21,881 nucleotides of DNA, from assembly GCA_034439875.1 (NCBI GenBank), contig JAWXBG010000040.1, forward strand, positions 1-21,881, in the 5' to 3' direction. Within the stretch, counting starts at the first letter, position 1, and the number at the start of each line of letters is the position of its first letter. A model generated the notes under the pieces. The model had not been told where the DNA came from, did not search any database, and saw only the letters and a program-made list of their open reading frames with translations. Origin of the DNA: JAWXBG01 sp034439875 (lineage in GTDB: Bacteria; Bacteroidota; Bacteroidia; Flavobacteriales_D; Sanyastnellaceae). The position numbers were made by a program, and so were the translations under genes. This document shows, piece by piece, positions 15,964 to 21,881 of the stretch.

Positions 15964-17442
15964 TTACTTATTGAGGTTCACACGAATAGTTGCGATGTTG
16001 CCATTTGCACGGATGTTCAACATATAAACACCTGCACTCAAAGCACTCATATCAACTTGTTGGTTGTAAGTACCTACGTTCAAAGTACCTTGGTTGTCTA
16101 CCATGATAACTTCTCCAAGTACGTTTACCACTTCGATAGATACAACACCCGCTTGAGCAACGCTGAAGTTGATGTTTGTAATATCGTTAGTTGGGTTTGG
16201 ATATGCACTAAGTACTGAAACGAACTCATTGTTGGTTACGCTTACTACTTGCGTCACTTCACCAAAACCTGCAGCCTCTTCGTAGTCATAAGAGCCATCG
16301 TAGTTGAACCATGGACCTTGTGGCAAACCACCTACAGTAAGACCGTATACCTGGATGCTACCATCTGTACCACCCCACTGTGCACCATGCAGACCGTCGC
16401 CGAATGCATCCATGGCTACAAAAGTGTAACAACCAGTTTCATCCAACCAAACGTCGTCGAATCCGATAGCTGGATCTTGTGGGCCTGTTCCGGTAGCATA
16501 TGGACCACCCTCTGCAACCAAATTGCCATTCTCGTCCATGATCATCCAAGAGAATTCCTCAGGCCACTCATCAGTTGTGTAAGCAACACGCACATTACTC
16601 GTAGACGTCGCAACACCAGCCGTAACCGACATGGAGCTGTTTGATGGGTCCTGATCAGATGATGTTACGGTAATATTCAGAGTTCCTGCTCCATTCATTG
16701 GAACATCAATTACGATTTCATCCGTTTCATATGTAGAAAGGTTACCAGACCAGTTTTCTGTGATATTACCAACACCGCCAGTTACTTGAATTGTAGCTGA
16801 AGTGAGGTTGGCAGTACCAAAGTTCTGGATAGTTATTGTAAGTGTTACATCAGCGTTGTCGCATGTACCACCGGCAACTGATGTACCAAGGATTGCTGGG
16901 TCATTCGTAAATGTAGCTACTTCGCAATCGCCCATAAATGATTCAACAGTAGCTGCGCTCGGTTGAATAGACTGAGCATCTACAACTACTCTGCTTGGGC
17001 AGATGATAACAGTTGTAGGGAAGTAAGCCAATTCATAAAGATCTCCAATTGAAGCATCGTCGATGATTGGATAAGGAGTTCCGGCAACCCAGTCGCCTTG
17101 CGTGGAGCTATTGCATCCGTCAGCACCGTAAAGACATTCTGTGTTGGTCGTTCCATCAGCTTCGATCATCAGAATCATAAGAGTCTGATCACCATCTGGA
17201 CCATGCTCATCCCAAAGCAATTCCAACTCGCCAGAGTTGTGATAGTTCCAACATGGACCACACCATGTGGCAGAAAGGTCTAGAAGCACATGATAACCCT
17301 GATCTAAATAATCATAAAGTGTGTGTGTGTTTCCGTCTAGGTCAGTACCTGTAAAATTCGGCGCAATGCTTCCATTGGGAATTTGAGCCGACGACACGAG
17401 CGCTGTGAGAGCAACAGCGAAAGAAAGTAAAACTTTTTTCAT
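15964..17442 (-). CDS. T9SS-exported thioredoxin-fold protein with C-terminal sorting domain
   Basis: This 492-residue secreted protein has three parts. Residues 1-20 are a signal peptide (ALVSSAQ). Residues about 21-172 are a redoxin/thioredoxin domain with the active site SATWCGPCWNYH (C61-G-P-C64) and the cis-Pro segment AYFPTTVIICP. Residues about 190-290 look like a CARDB/Ig-like fold (DVTLTITIQNFGTANLTSATIQV), then a beta-sandwich region with an acidic, Gly-rich segment (DAFGDGLHGAQWGG) seen in many Bacteroidota surface proteins. Residues 412-492 are a type A T9SS sorting domain (AYPNPTND start, LNVGTYNQQVDMSALSAGVYML). It is expected to be secreted through the outer membrane and attached or released. 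An extracellular thiol-disulfide or peroxiredoxin-like function is inferred from the CGPC only. It is monocistronic by the terminator. Confidence 0.9.
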   Translation of the reverse strand: MKKVLLSFAVALTALVSSAQIPNGSIAPNFTGTDLDGNTHTLYDYLDQGYHVLLDLSATWCGPCWNYHNSGELELLWDEHGPDGDQTLMILMIEADGTTNTECLYGADGCNSSTQGDWVAGTPYPIIDDASIGDLYELAYFPTTVIICPSRVVVDAQSIQPSAATVESFMGDCEVATFTNDPAILGTSVAGGTCDNADVTLTITIQNFGTANLTSATIQVTGGVGNITENWSGNLSTYETDEIVIDVPMNGAGTLNITVTSSDQDPSNSSMSVTAGVATSTSNVRVAYTTDEWPEEFSWMIMDENGNLVAEGGPYATGTGPQDPAIGFDDVWLDETGCYTFVAMDAFGDGLHGAQWGGTDGSIQVYGLTVGGLPQGPWFNYDGSYDYEEAAGFGEVTQVVSVTNNEFVSVLSAYPNPTNDITNINFSVAQAGVVSIEVVNVLGEVIMVDNQGTLNVGTYNQQVDMSALSAGVYMLNIRANGNIATIRVNLNK

Positions 17443-17756
17443 GTGAGTCTGATTGTGTTATTTGTATTTCGAGCCGCTAAAATAGTGCATTCAACGCCTA
17501 TTTTGCCCTCTTACTAATGAACGAATGTTAGATTGCTAAGCCCATAGTTTTAACAAAAAATTCCTCTAGATAATGCACGAATACCGCTATTTCATTGACC
17601 TTTATCAAGATTCAAGTATACAACAAATAGCATTCCTGATGGAAGGATATCCGGAAAATGAGCATGGAAAACCAAGATTCATCTCAAATTCTGAGAAGGG
17701 TAGAACACACTTCGAAAGTATATTTGACTTATAAACGGCAAATAATCTTTTCACAA
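17443..17756. other. Divergent intergenic region between two T9SS-protein genes
   Basis: This 314-bp stretch separates the divergent starts at 17442 (minus) and 17757 (plus). It should hold promoters for both. The plus-strand stretch ttgacttataaacggcaaat followed by aatctttt just before 17757 could contain a -33 TTG and an imperfect -7 box, which would fit the internal ATG as the real start. No repeat, RNA gene or clear operator is seen. Confidence 0.35.
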
Positions 17757-18488
17757 ATGAAAAAAAATGTACTTCTCGCTTTGTTTCTAGGTCTTATTTC
17801 TCTTGGTTTGAAGGCTCAAAGCATTGTTCTAGTAGATCCTTTAACCTGTGTTTTAGGTAATACTGAAAATCCTGATGATTTTGAAATAGATACCCACTGG
17901 GATGTAATTAACACCAGCAATACAGATAAAATCATCCGTGTGAGACGGCAAGTATTAAGTGAAGTGAGTGGTTCGCGCAATAAATTTTGCTGGGGACCAC
18001 TATGCTACAATTGGGATACCGAAGAATCACCCACAAATGAAAACTTGCTTGTAACTATACCGGGCGGAGCAACCAATAGCACATTCAGTTGCTACTACCA
18101 ACACCAAAATTATCCAGGCCAAACAACCGTGAAATATTGCTTCTTCGATCACAACTATCCTGCTGATGAAACATGCGTTGATATAAACTTCGCTGTAGAT
18201 GTAGATTGCGTGGTAGGAATTCAAGAATACAACAGGTCAAGTCAACTTGAATTGTCCGGTCCAAATCCAGTGGTGGGAACAACAAACCTCACCTTTGCTC
18301 ACTCGGGGCAGTCGGCTCGTTTTGAAGTTATTAATCTGCTTGGTGCAGTTGTTAAATCGGCGACTCTTCAAAATCAACAGGGAATTGTATTCATCAATTC
18401 TGAAGACTTTGAGAATGGAAATTATGTGTGTAATCTAATTGTAGATGGAGCCGTACATTCCTCTGTACGCATTGTTATTGCTAAATAA
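17757..18488 (+). CDS. T9SS-exported protein of unknown function
   Basis: This is a 243-residue secreted protein. I chose the ATG at 17757 because it begins a signal peptide (MKKNVLLALFLGLISLGLKAQ); the frame is open back to 17658 but the extra 33 residues are polar and would bury it. Residues about 40-150 form a beta-rich domain with the conserved-looking pieces HWDVINTSNTDKIIRVRR, KFCWGPLCYNWDT and STFSCYYQHQNYPG, plus FFDHNYPADETC. I have seen similar segments in Bacteroidota T9SS proteins but know no function. There are eight Cys (31, 78, 83, 112, 128, 140, 151, 225), so disulfides are likely. Residues about 165-243 are a type A sorting domain (SGPNPVVGTTNLTF... FENGNYVCNLIVDG). It stands alone on the plus strand. 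Confidence 0.82.
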   Translation: MKKNVLLALFLGLISLGLKAQSIVLVDPLTCVLGNTENPDDFEIDTHWDVINTSNTDKIIRVRRQVLSEVSGSRNKFCWGPLCYNWDTEESPTNENLLVTIPGGATNSTFSCYYQHQNYPGQTTVKYCFFDHNYPADETCVDINFAVDVDCVVGIQEYNRSSQLELSGPNPVVGTTNLTFAHSGQSARFEVINLLGAVVKSATLQNQQGIVFINSEDFENGNYVCNLIVDGAVHSSVRIVIAK

Positions 18489-18489
18489 G

Positions 18490-18672
18490 TTAAACCCAGA
18501 TTCCGCATTGGAAATCTATTGCAGCGCTAACCCCCTGTGATATCTAGCACTTTCTCGATTTTCATTCTTGATGTATGGGTATAAACCATTAAATAAAAAT
18601 CTGGCGAGAGCACTCGTTATCTTTGGGGTTTAGCACTTCATAGCGAATCCCAATGCGGATTCTGGGCTAAAC
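18490..18672. repeat. Long imperfect palindrome (MITE-like or structured) after the T9SS gene
   Basis: The left arm (about 18490-18556) and right arm (about 18604-18672) are inverted copies. The outer 20 bases pair best (ccgcattgg at 18503-18511 against ccaatgcgg at 18650-18658, flanked by taaacccaga and tctgggctaaac). Pairing continues through gctaacccc / ggggtttagc and tttctcg / cgagag with small offsets. About 47 AT-rich bases form the centre. It begins two bases past the stop codon of the T9SS gene. No protein is encoded. It could be a miniature mobile element or an mRNA 3' structure. Confidence 0.75.
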
Positions 18673-18685
18673 CAATATATCATTC

Positions 18686-18718
18686 AAAACCACATTCAAA
18701 AGGTGTGGTTTTTTTTAT
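18686..18718 (+). terminator. Intrinsic terminator upstream of the malic enzyme gene
   Basis: A 9-bp stem aaaaccaca (18686-18694) / tgtggtttt (18704-18712) with a 9-base loop is followed by further T residues to 18716. It probably ends the transcript of the T9SS gene after the palindrome at 18490-18672. It isolates the malic enzyme gene. Confidence 0.8.
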
Positions 18719-18741
18719 ATTACCCTTTTTTGTCTGAAGCC

Positions 18742-18828
18742 GTTTAGGTAGCTGTAGTAGTCCAATACTGTTTCACTCCATTGGCCTATAAAGCTGCTCT
18801 AACGCCATTTACCAATTCGTGATCATAA
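18742..18828 (+). repeat. Dispersed hairpin unit (copy C), related to the centre of the 931-1333 element
   Basis: The stretch matches 1049-1136 at about 80% by eye, with shared blocks gtttcactccattgg/atttcactccattgg, tagtccaat, ctataa and gccatttacca/ggcatttacca. Both copies fold as a hairpin. Here CCAAT (18762-18766) pairs with ATTGG (18780-18784), extended outward by TAG/CTA and AGCT (18750-18753) with AGCT (18792-18795). It lies in the leader region between the terminator and the malic enzyme promoter box. Confidence 0.75.
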
Positions 18829-18876
18829 ACTAGTTTAGGCCATTTTACAAGCAGAAATGGTATTATTTATCCATCC

Positions 18877-18884
18877 TACATTTG
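18877..18884 (+). promoter_or_regulatory. Candidate -7 promoter box of the malic enzyme gene
   Basis: tacatttg is an exact match to the Bacteroidota -7 consensus TAnnTTTG. It lies 20 bases before the ATG at 18905. No exact TTG is seen about 20 bases upstream; tgg near 18858 is the nearest. A transcript from here would have a leader of roughly 15 bases without Shine-Dalgarno. Confidence 0.5.
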
Positions 18885-18904
18885 CCCCTCAATAAAATCC
18901 GCAA

Positions 18905-21169
18905 ATGAACCAAGTGAAGAAAAAGGAAGCTCTGGAATACCATGAGTTCCCGAAGAGGGGAAAGCTGGAAATCATTCCTACAAAACCGCATAGCACCCAA
19001 CACGATCTGGCGCTGGCTTATAGCCCAGGGGTAGCCGAACCCTGCCTTGCTATCGCAGCCAATCCGGAAGATGTTTATCGATATACTGCCAAAGGAAATC
19101 TTGTTGCCGTTATTTCAAATGGTACTGCTGTTCTTGGTCTGGGCAATCTTGGGCCGGCCGCATCAAAACCTGTAATGGAAGGCAAATGCATGCTGTTTAA
19201 AATATTTGCCGATATTGATTCTATTGATATTGAGGTAGATACCGAAAATGTAGATGAATTTGTTAGAACTGTTAAAAATATAGCAGGCACATTTGGTGGC
19301 ATTAACCTAGAAGACATAAAAGCTCCAGAAGCTTTTGAGATTGAAGAAAAACTCAAAGACATTCTGGACATTCCCATCATGCACGACGATCAGCATGGCA
19401 CCGCAATCATCAGCAGCGCAGCGCTTATCAATGCCCTTGAATTGGCCGAAAAGAAAATTGAAAAAGTCAAAATCATCGTGAGCGGTGCTGGAGCGGCCGC
19501 CCTTTCATGCCTAAACCTATGGCTGAAACTTGGGGCCAAAGTGGAAAATATTTTTGTGTTTGATAGTAAAGGCCTCGTGCACAAAGGCAGAAAAGATCTC
19601 GACGAGAGAAAAATAAAATTCGCCAATGGTAACAGTGACATTGAAATGGATGCTGCCATGAATAAGGCAGATGTCTTTTTGGGGCTGTCAAAAAAAGATG
19701 TTCTGGAACCTTCATCTTTATTGAAAATGGCCAAAGACCCGATCGTTTTTGCGCTTGCCAATCCCGATCCGGAAATTGCATACCACAAAGCAATCAATGC
19801 ACGCGAAGATGTAATAATGGCTACAGGTCGGAGTGATCACCCCAATCAGGTAAACAATGTGTTGGGTTTCCCCTATATATTTCGTGGAGCGTTAGATGTA
19901 AGGGCAAAATGCATCAATGATGAAATGAAACTTGCCGCTGTTACTGCCCTAGCCGAATTAACCAAAGAACAAGTGCCTGAGGAAGTTACTGAAGCTTATA
20001 ACCTCAAGACACTCACTTTTGGAAAGGATTACATCATTCCAAAACCTTTGGATCCAAGGCTGATCAATACGGTTTCGACAGCAGTTGCCAAAGCTGCCAT
20101 TGCAAGTGGAGTTGCCAGAGTGAATATTCATAATTGGGATCAATATAGTGCTGACCTGGCTGGCCGGATGGGTCGCGACAATATCCTCAGCAGAAGTATT
20201 GCCCAAAGAGCCAAACAAAATCCCGGTCGGGTAGTGTTCGCAGAAGGTGATAACCTGAAAGTATTGAAGGCTGCGGAATTGGCACGCGACGAAGGCATTG
20301 CCATTCCAATTTTACTAGGGCCGGCTGTAAGCATAAAAGAACTCATTGCTTCGAACAACTTAGACCTAGACGATGTGCAGATAATTGATCCAAGATCAGA
20401 TGAAAACTATGATCGCAGAAAAGAATTTGGCGAAATCTTGGCTGCAAAAAGAAAGCGGAAAGGAATGACACAAATTGAAGCGGTACGACAAATGCGCGAA
20501 AGAAATTATTACGGCGCTATGATGGTCGAAACTGGCAGAGCAGAAGCTCTGATTAGCGGCATGACTAGAAATTATGCCCGTGTAATAAGGCCTGCATTGC
20601 AATGTATCGGAATGGCCGAAGGTGTGAATAAAGTTTGCGGGATGTACATTATTCAAACTAAGCTTGGTCCGTATTTCTTGGCAGACACCACAGTGAATCT
20701 TAATCCAAGCGCCGAAGAGCTTGTGGAAATCACCTTGCAAGTTTCTCAGGCCATTCAGAAAATGAAAATAACACCGCGCATAGCTATGCTCAGCTATAGC
20801 AATTTTGGTTCTGCATTAGGCGAGGATGCTGAAAAAGTGGCCAAAGCCGTAAATATTTTACACAATGAGCACCCCAACCTTATTGTTGATGGAGAATTGC
20901 AAGCAAACTTCGCATTAAATAATGAAATGCTCATTGAGAACTTTCCCTTTTCGCGTCTTACCGAACAAAAAGTAAATACACTCATATTCCCCAATCTTGC
21001 CTCTGGCAACATTGCTTACAAACTCATTCAAGAACTAGCCGGAATGGAAGCTACGGGACCTGTACTTTTAGGAATGAAAAAAAGTTTTCACATCTTACAA
21101 ATGGGTTGCACGGTTAGAGAAATTCTCAATATGGTTCGAATTGCTGTTGTAGATGCCCAAATGAAATAA
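18905..21169 (+). CDS. maeB: NADP-dependent malic enzyme with phosphotransacetylase-like C-terminal domain
   Basis: This enzyme decarboxylates malate to pyruvate, making NADPH (or NADH), in the cytoplasm. At 754 residues it has the length of the MaeB hybrid type. The N-terminal malic enzyme part (about 1-425) shows LAYSPGVAEPC with the catalytic Tyr39. It also shows SKPVMEGKCMLFK with Lys94, GGINLEDIKAPE (metal-binding E136, D137), MHDDQHGTA (D161, D162) and the nucleotide-binding SGAGAAAL (193-200). The C-terminal part (about 430-752) is a PTA-like domain (GRVVFAEGDNLKVLKAAE, GMTRNYARVIRP, NFGSALGEDAEKVAKAV, LIVDGELQANFA, LIFPNLASGNIAYKLIQELA). In known MaeB proteins this domain is regulatory (acetyl-CoA sensing) rather than a proven phosphotransacetylase. 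All key malic-enzyme residues are present. NADP preference is by family only. It is monocistronic, with a promoter box at 18877. Confidence 0.95.
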   Translation: MNQVKKKEALEYHEFPKRGKLEIIPTKPHSTQHDLALAYSPGVAEPCLAIAANPEDVYRYTAKGNLVAVISNGTAVLGLGNLGPAASKPVMEGKCMLFKIFADIDSIDIEVDTENVDEFVRTVKNIAGTFGGINLEDIKAPEAFEIEEKLKDILDIPIMHDDQHGTAIISSAALINALELAEKKIEKVKIIVSGAGAAALSCLNLWLKLGAKVENIFVFDSKGLVHKGRKDLDERKIKFANGNSDIEMDAAMNKADVFLGLSKKDVLEPSSLLKMAKDPIVFALANPDPEIAYHKAINAREDVIMATGRSDHPNQVNNVLGFPYIFRGALDVRAKCINDEMKLAAVTALAELTKEQVPEEVTEAYNLKTLTFGKDYIIPKPLDPRLINTVSTAVAKAAIASGVARVNIHNWDQYSADLAGRMGRDNILSRSIAQRAKQNPGRVVFAEGDNLKVLKAAELARDEGIAIPILLGPAVSIKELIASNNLDLDDVQIIDPRSDENYDRRKEFGEILAAKRKRKGMTQIEAVRQMRERNYYGAMMVETGRAEALISGMTRNYARVIRPALQCIGMAEGVNKVCGMYIIQTKLGPYFLADTTVNLNPSAEELVEITLQVSQAIQKMKITPRIAMLSYSNFGSALGEDAEKVAKAVNILHNEHPNLIVDGELQANFALNNEMLIENFPFSRLTEQKVNTLIFPNLASGNIAYKLIQELAGMEATGPVLLGMKKSFHILQMGCTVREILNMVRIAVVDAQMK

Positions 21170-21339
21170 GGGTATTTTGGAACGGATGTTTCTTTCATTC
21201 TACAAACTAAAGAATTGCTCGCTTGCATACTGTGTTCTAGAATAGTAGTTAGCCGAACTAACGCTAAAGCATACGGAAGCGCAACAATTTGATTCGCAAA
21301 CACGTAATAGGTAGGTTGGACAAATACCAACTGCCAAAA

Positions 21340-21747
21340 ATGCCTTTTCGCCTCTTTATTCTTTTTACTGCTTGCGCATTTTTATCAAATGATCTAATTG
21401 CTCAGACCAATTTTCAACTCCAGAATTATGTATGCGTGCTTAAGAGTGCACCGAAGCTCAATTCCGAAGAGTCGAAAGTTGCCAGAAATCACATGGAACG
21501 TTGTTTTCCTGATCTCACCAGAATTATTTATGACGAAAGTTCTGCCGAATTCTCATTGATCGGAACAACTCAATTGGAACTATGTGAATGTCTTCAACTA
21601 ATCAATGAGCAAGGGTTTTTCATCGGCGTATACACCAATCCAAATACACAATTGACAGAGCAAAGTATGGCCGCTTGTAACGAATACCTCTTCAACAATA
21701 TTCGACAACGCTGGATGAATGGCAGCTCAACCGAAAAAGACGATTAA
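21340..21747 (+). CDS. Small secreted protein of unknown function
   Basis: This is a 135-residue predicted secreted protein. I chose the ATG at 21340 because it starts a signal peptide (MPFRLFILFTACAFLSNDLIAQ); a TTG at 21289 would add 17 polar residues. The mature part has five Cys and alternating helix/strand character (NYVCVLKSAP, NHMERCFPDLTRIIYDESSAEFSLIGTTQLELCECLQLINEQGFFIGVY). The compact alpha-beta pattern recalls a heavy-metal-associated or ferredoxin-like small fold, but I cannot assign a family. The next gene begins three bases after the stop, so the two are almost certainly co-transcribed. Confidence 0.7.
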   Translation: MPFRLFILFTACAFLSNDLIAQTNFQLQNYVCVLKSAPKLNSEESKVARNHMERCFPDLTRIIYDESSAEFSLIGTTQLELCECLQLINEQGFFIGVYTNPNTQLTEQSMAACNEYLFNNIRQRWMNGSSTEKDD

Positions 21748-21750
21748 GCC

Positions 21751-21881
21751 ATGAAACATCTCAAATACATTTTCGCGCTATTTGCTATTCTTCTTTTAGA
21801 TCAAAATCTTTGCTTGGCTCAATGCGCCAACAATAATTCTTCACAAGGTGGAAATATATCCATCGCTACCCAAGGTGTTGC
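21751..21881 (+). CDS. N-terminal part of a secreted protein, cut by the window end
   Basis: An ATG at 21751 opens a frame to the window end (43 full codons). It starts with a signal peptide (MKHLKYIFALFAILLLDQNLCLAQ), then CANNNSSQGGNISIATQGV. The spacing of three bases after the previous stop supports the start. Ser/Asn/Gly-rich N-terminal sequence after the signal peptide is common in large T9SS surface proteins of Bacteroidota, but there is too little to assign a family. Confidence 0.75.
   Translation, partial: MKHLKYIFALFAILLLDQNLCLAQCANNNSSQGGNISIATQGV

Noticed and set aside
17658..17756. Upstream extension of the T9SS protein gene
   Set aside because: The 33 extra residues are polar with no export character; the signal peptide starts at 17757.
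19075..21012. Several minus-strand open frames opposite the malic enzyme gene
   Set aside because: They are shadows of a full-length, motif-complete maeB on the plus strand.

Overview
The window looks like a chromosomal segment of a member of the Bacteroidota, most likely a flavobacterial or cryomorphaceae-like marine or freshwater lineage. The evidence is two proteins with Por-type (type IX secretion, T9SS) C-terminal sorting domains, an Omp28-type lipoprotein, a DUF6029-like outer-membrane protein, AT-rich intergenic DNA, a lack of Shine-Dalgarno sequences, and TAnnTTTG-type -7 promoter boxes. No rRNA, tRNA or CRISPR array was seen.

Layout. 1-494: the C-terminal end of an IS3-like DDE transposase, cut by the window edge, with its second catalytic Asp replaced by Tyr. 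495-1458: a gene-free stretch holding a possible IS end and a compact element (931-1333) built of inverted repeats and serial hairpins. 1459-4683: a large secreted Asp-box (sortilin/VPS10-like) beta-propeller protein with a terminator behind it. 4873-12071 (minus strand): a heavy-metal efflux locus. In transcription order it holds a small His/Cys-rich exported protein, an HME-type RND pump, a TolC-type outer-membrane channel and a membrane-fusion protein with an unusual N-terminal extension. After an intergenic repeat comes a lipoprotein with three heavy-metal-binding repeats. 12162-15870 (minus): a likely operon of a TlpA-like thioredoxin, a DUF6029-like outer-membrane protein, an Omp28-like lipoprotein with a CxxC, and a small beta-barrel protein. 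15964-17442 (minus): a T9SS-exported thioredoxin-fold protein with its own terminator. 17757-18488 (plus): a T9SS-exported protein of unknown function. 18490-18828: a long imperfect palindrome, a terminator and a hairpin repeat related to the 931-1333 element. 18905-21169: NADP-type malic enzyme with a phosphotransacetylase-like C-terminal half. 21340-21881: two adjacent genes for secreted proteins, the second cut by the window end.

How the genes fit together. The pump, channel and adaptor overlap by 4 and 11 bases and should form one tripartite envelope-spanning exporter. The His-rich adaptor, the triple metal-binding lipoprotein and the His/Cys-rich small protein all point to a metal substrate. 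Which metal is not settled: by my alignment from memory, the methionines of the E. coli CusA copper relay are not kept. The next block has three thioredoxin-fold envelope proteins (CGPC, CSPC and CGNC active sites) with two outer-membrane barrels, suggesting extracytoplasmic thiol-disulfide chemistry; this is inference.

The least explained signal is non-coding. Repeat arms at 962-1052, 1211-1302 and 5391-5510 each fold as a hairpin, and the two arms at 962-1052 and 1211-1302 differ by a compensatory base-pair change. A second hairpin unit is shared between 1049-1136 and 18742-18828. I do not recognise this family.
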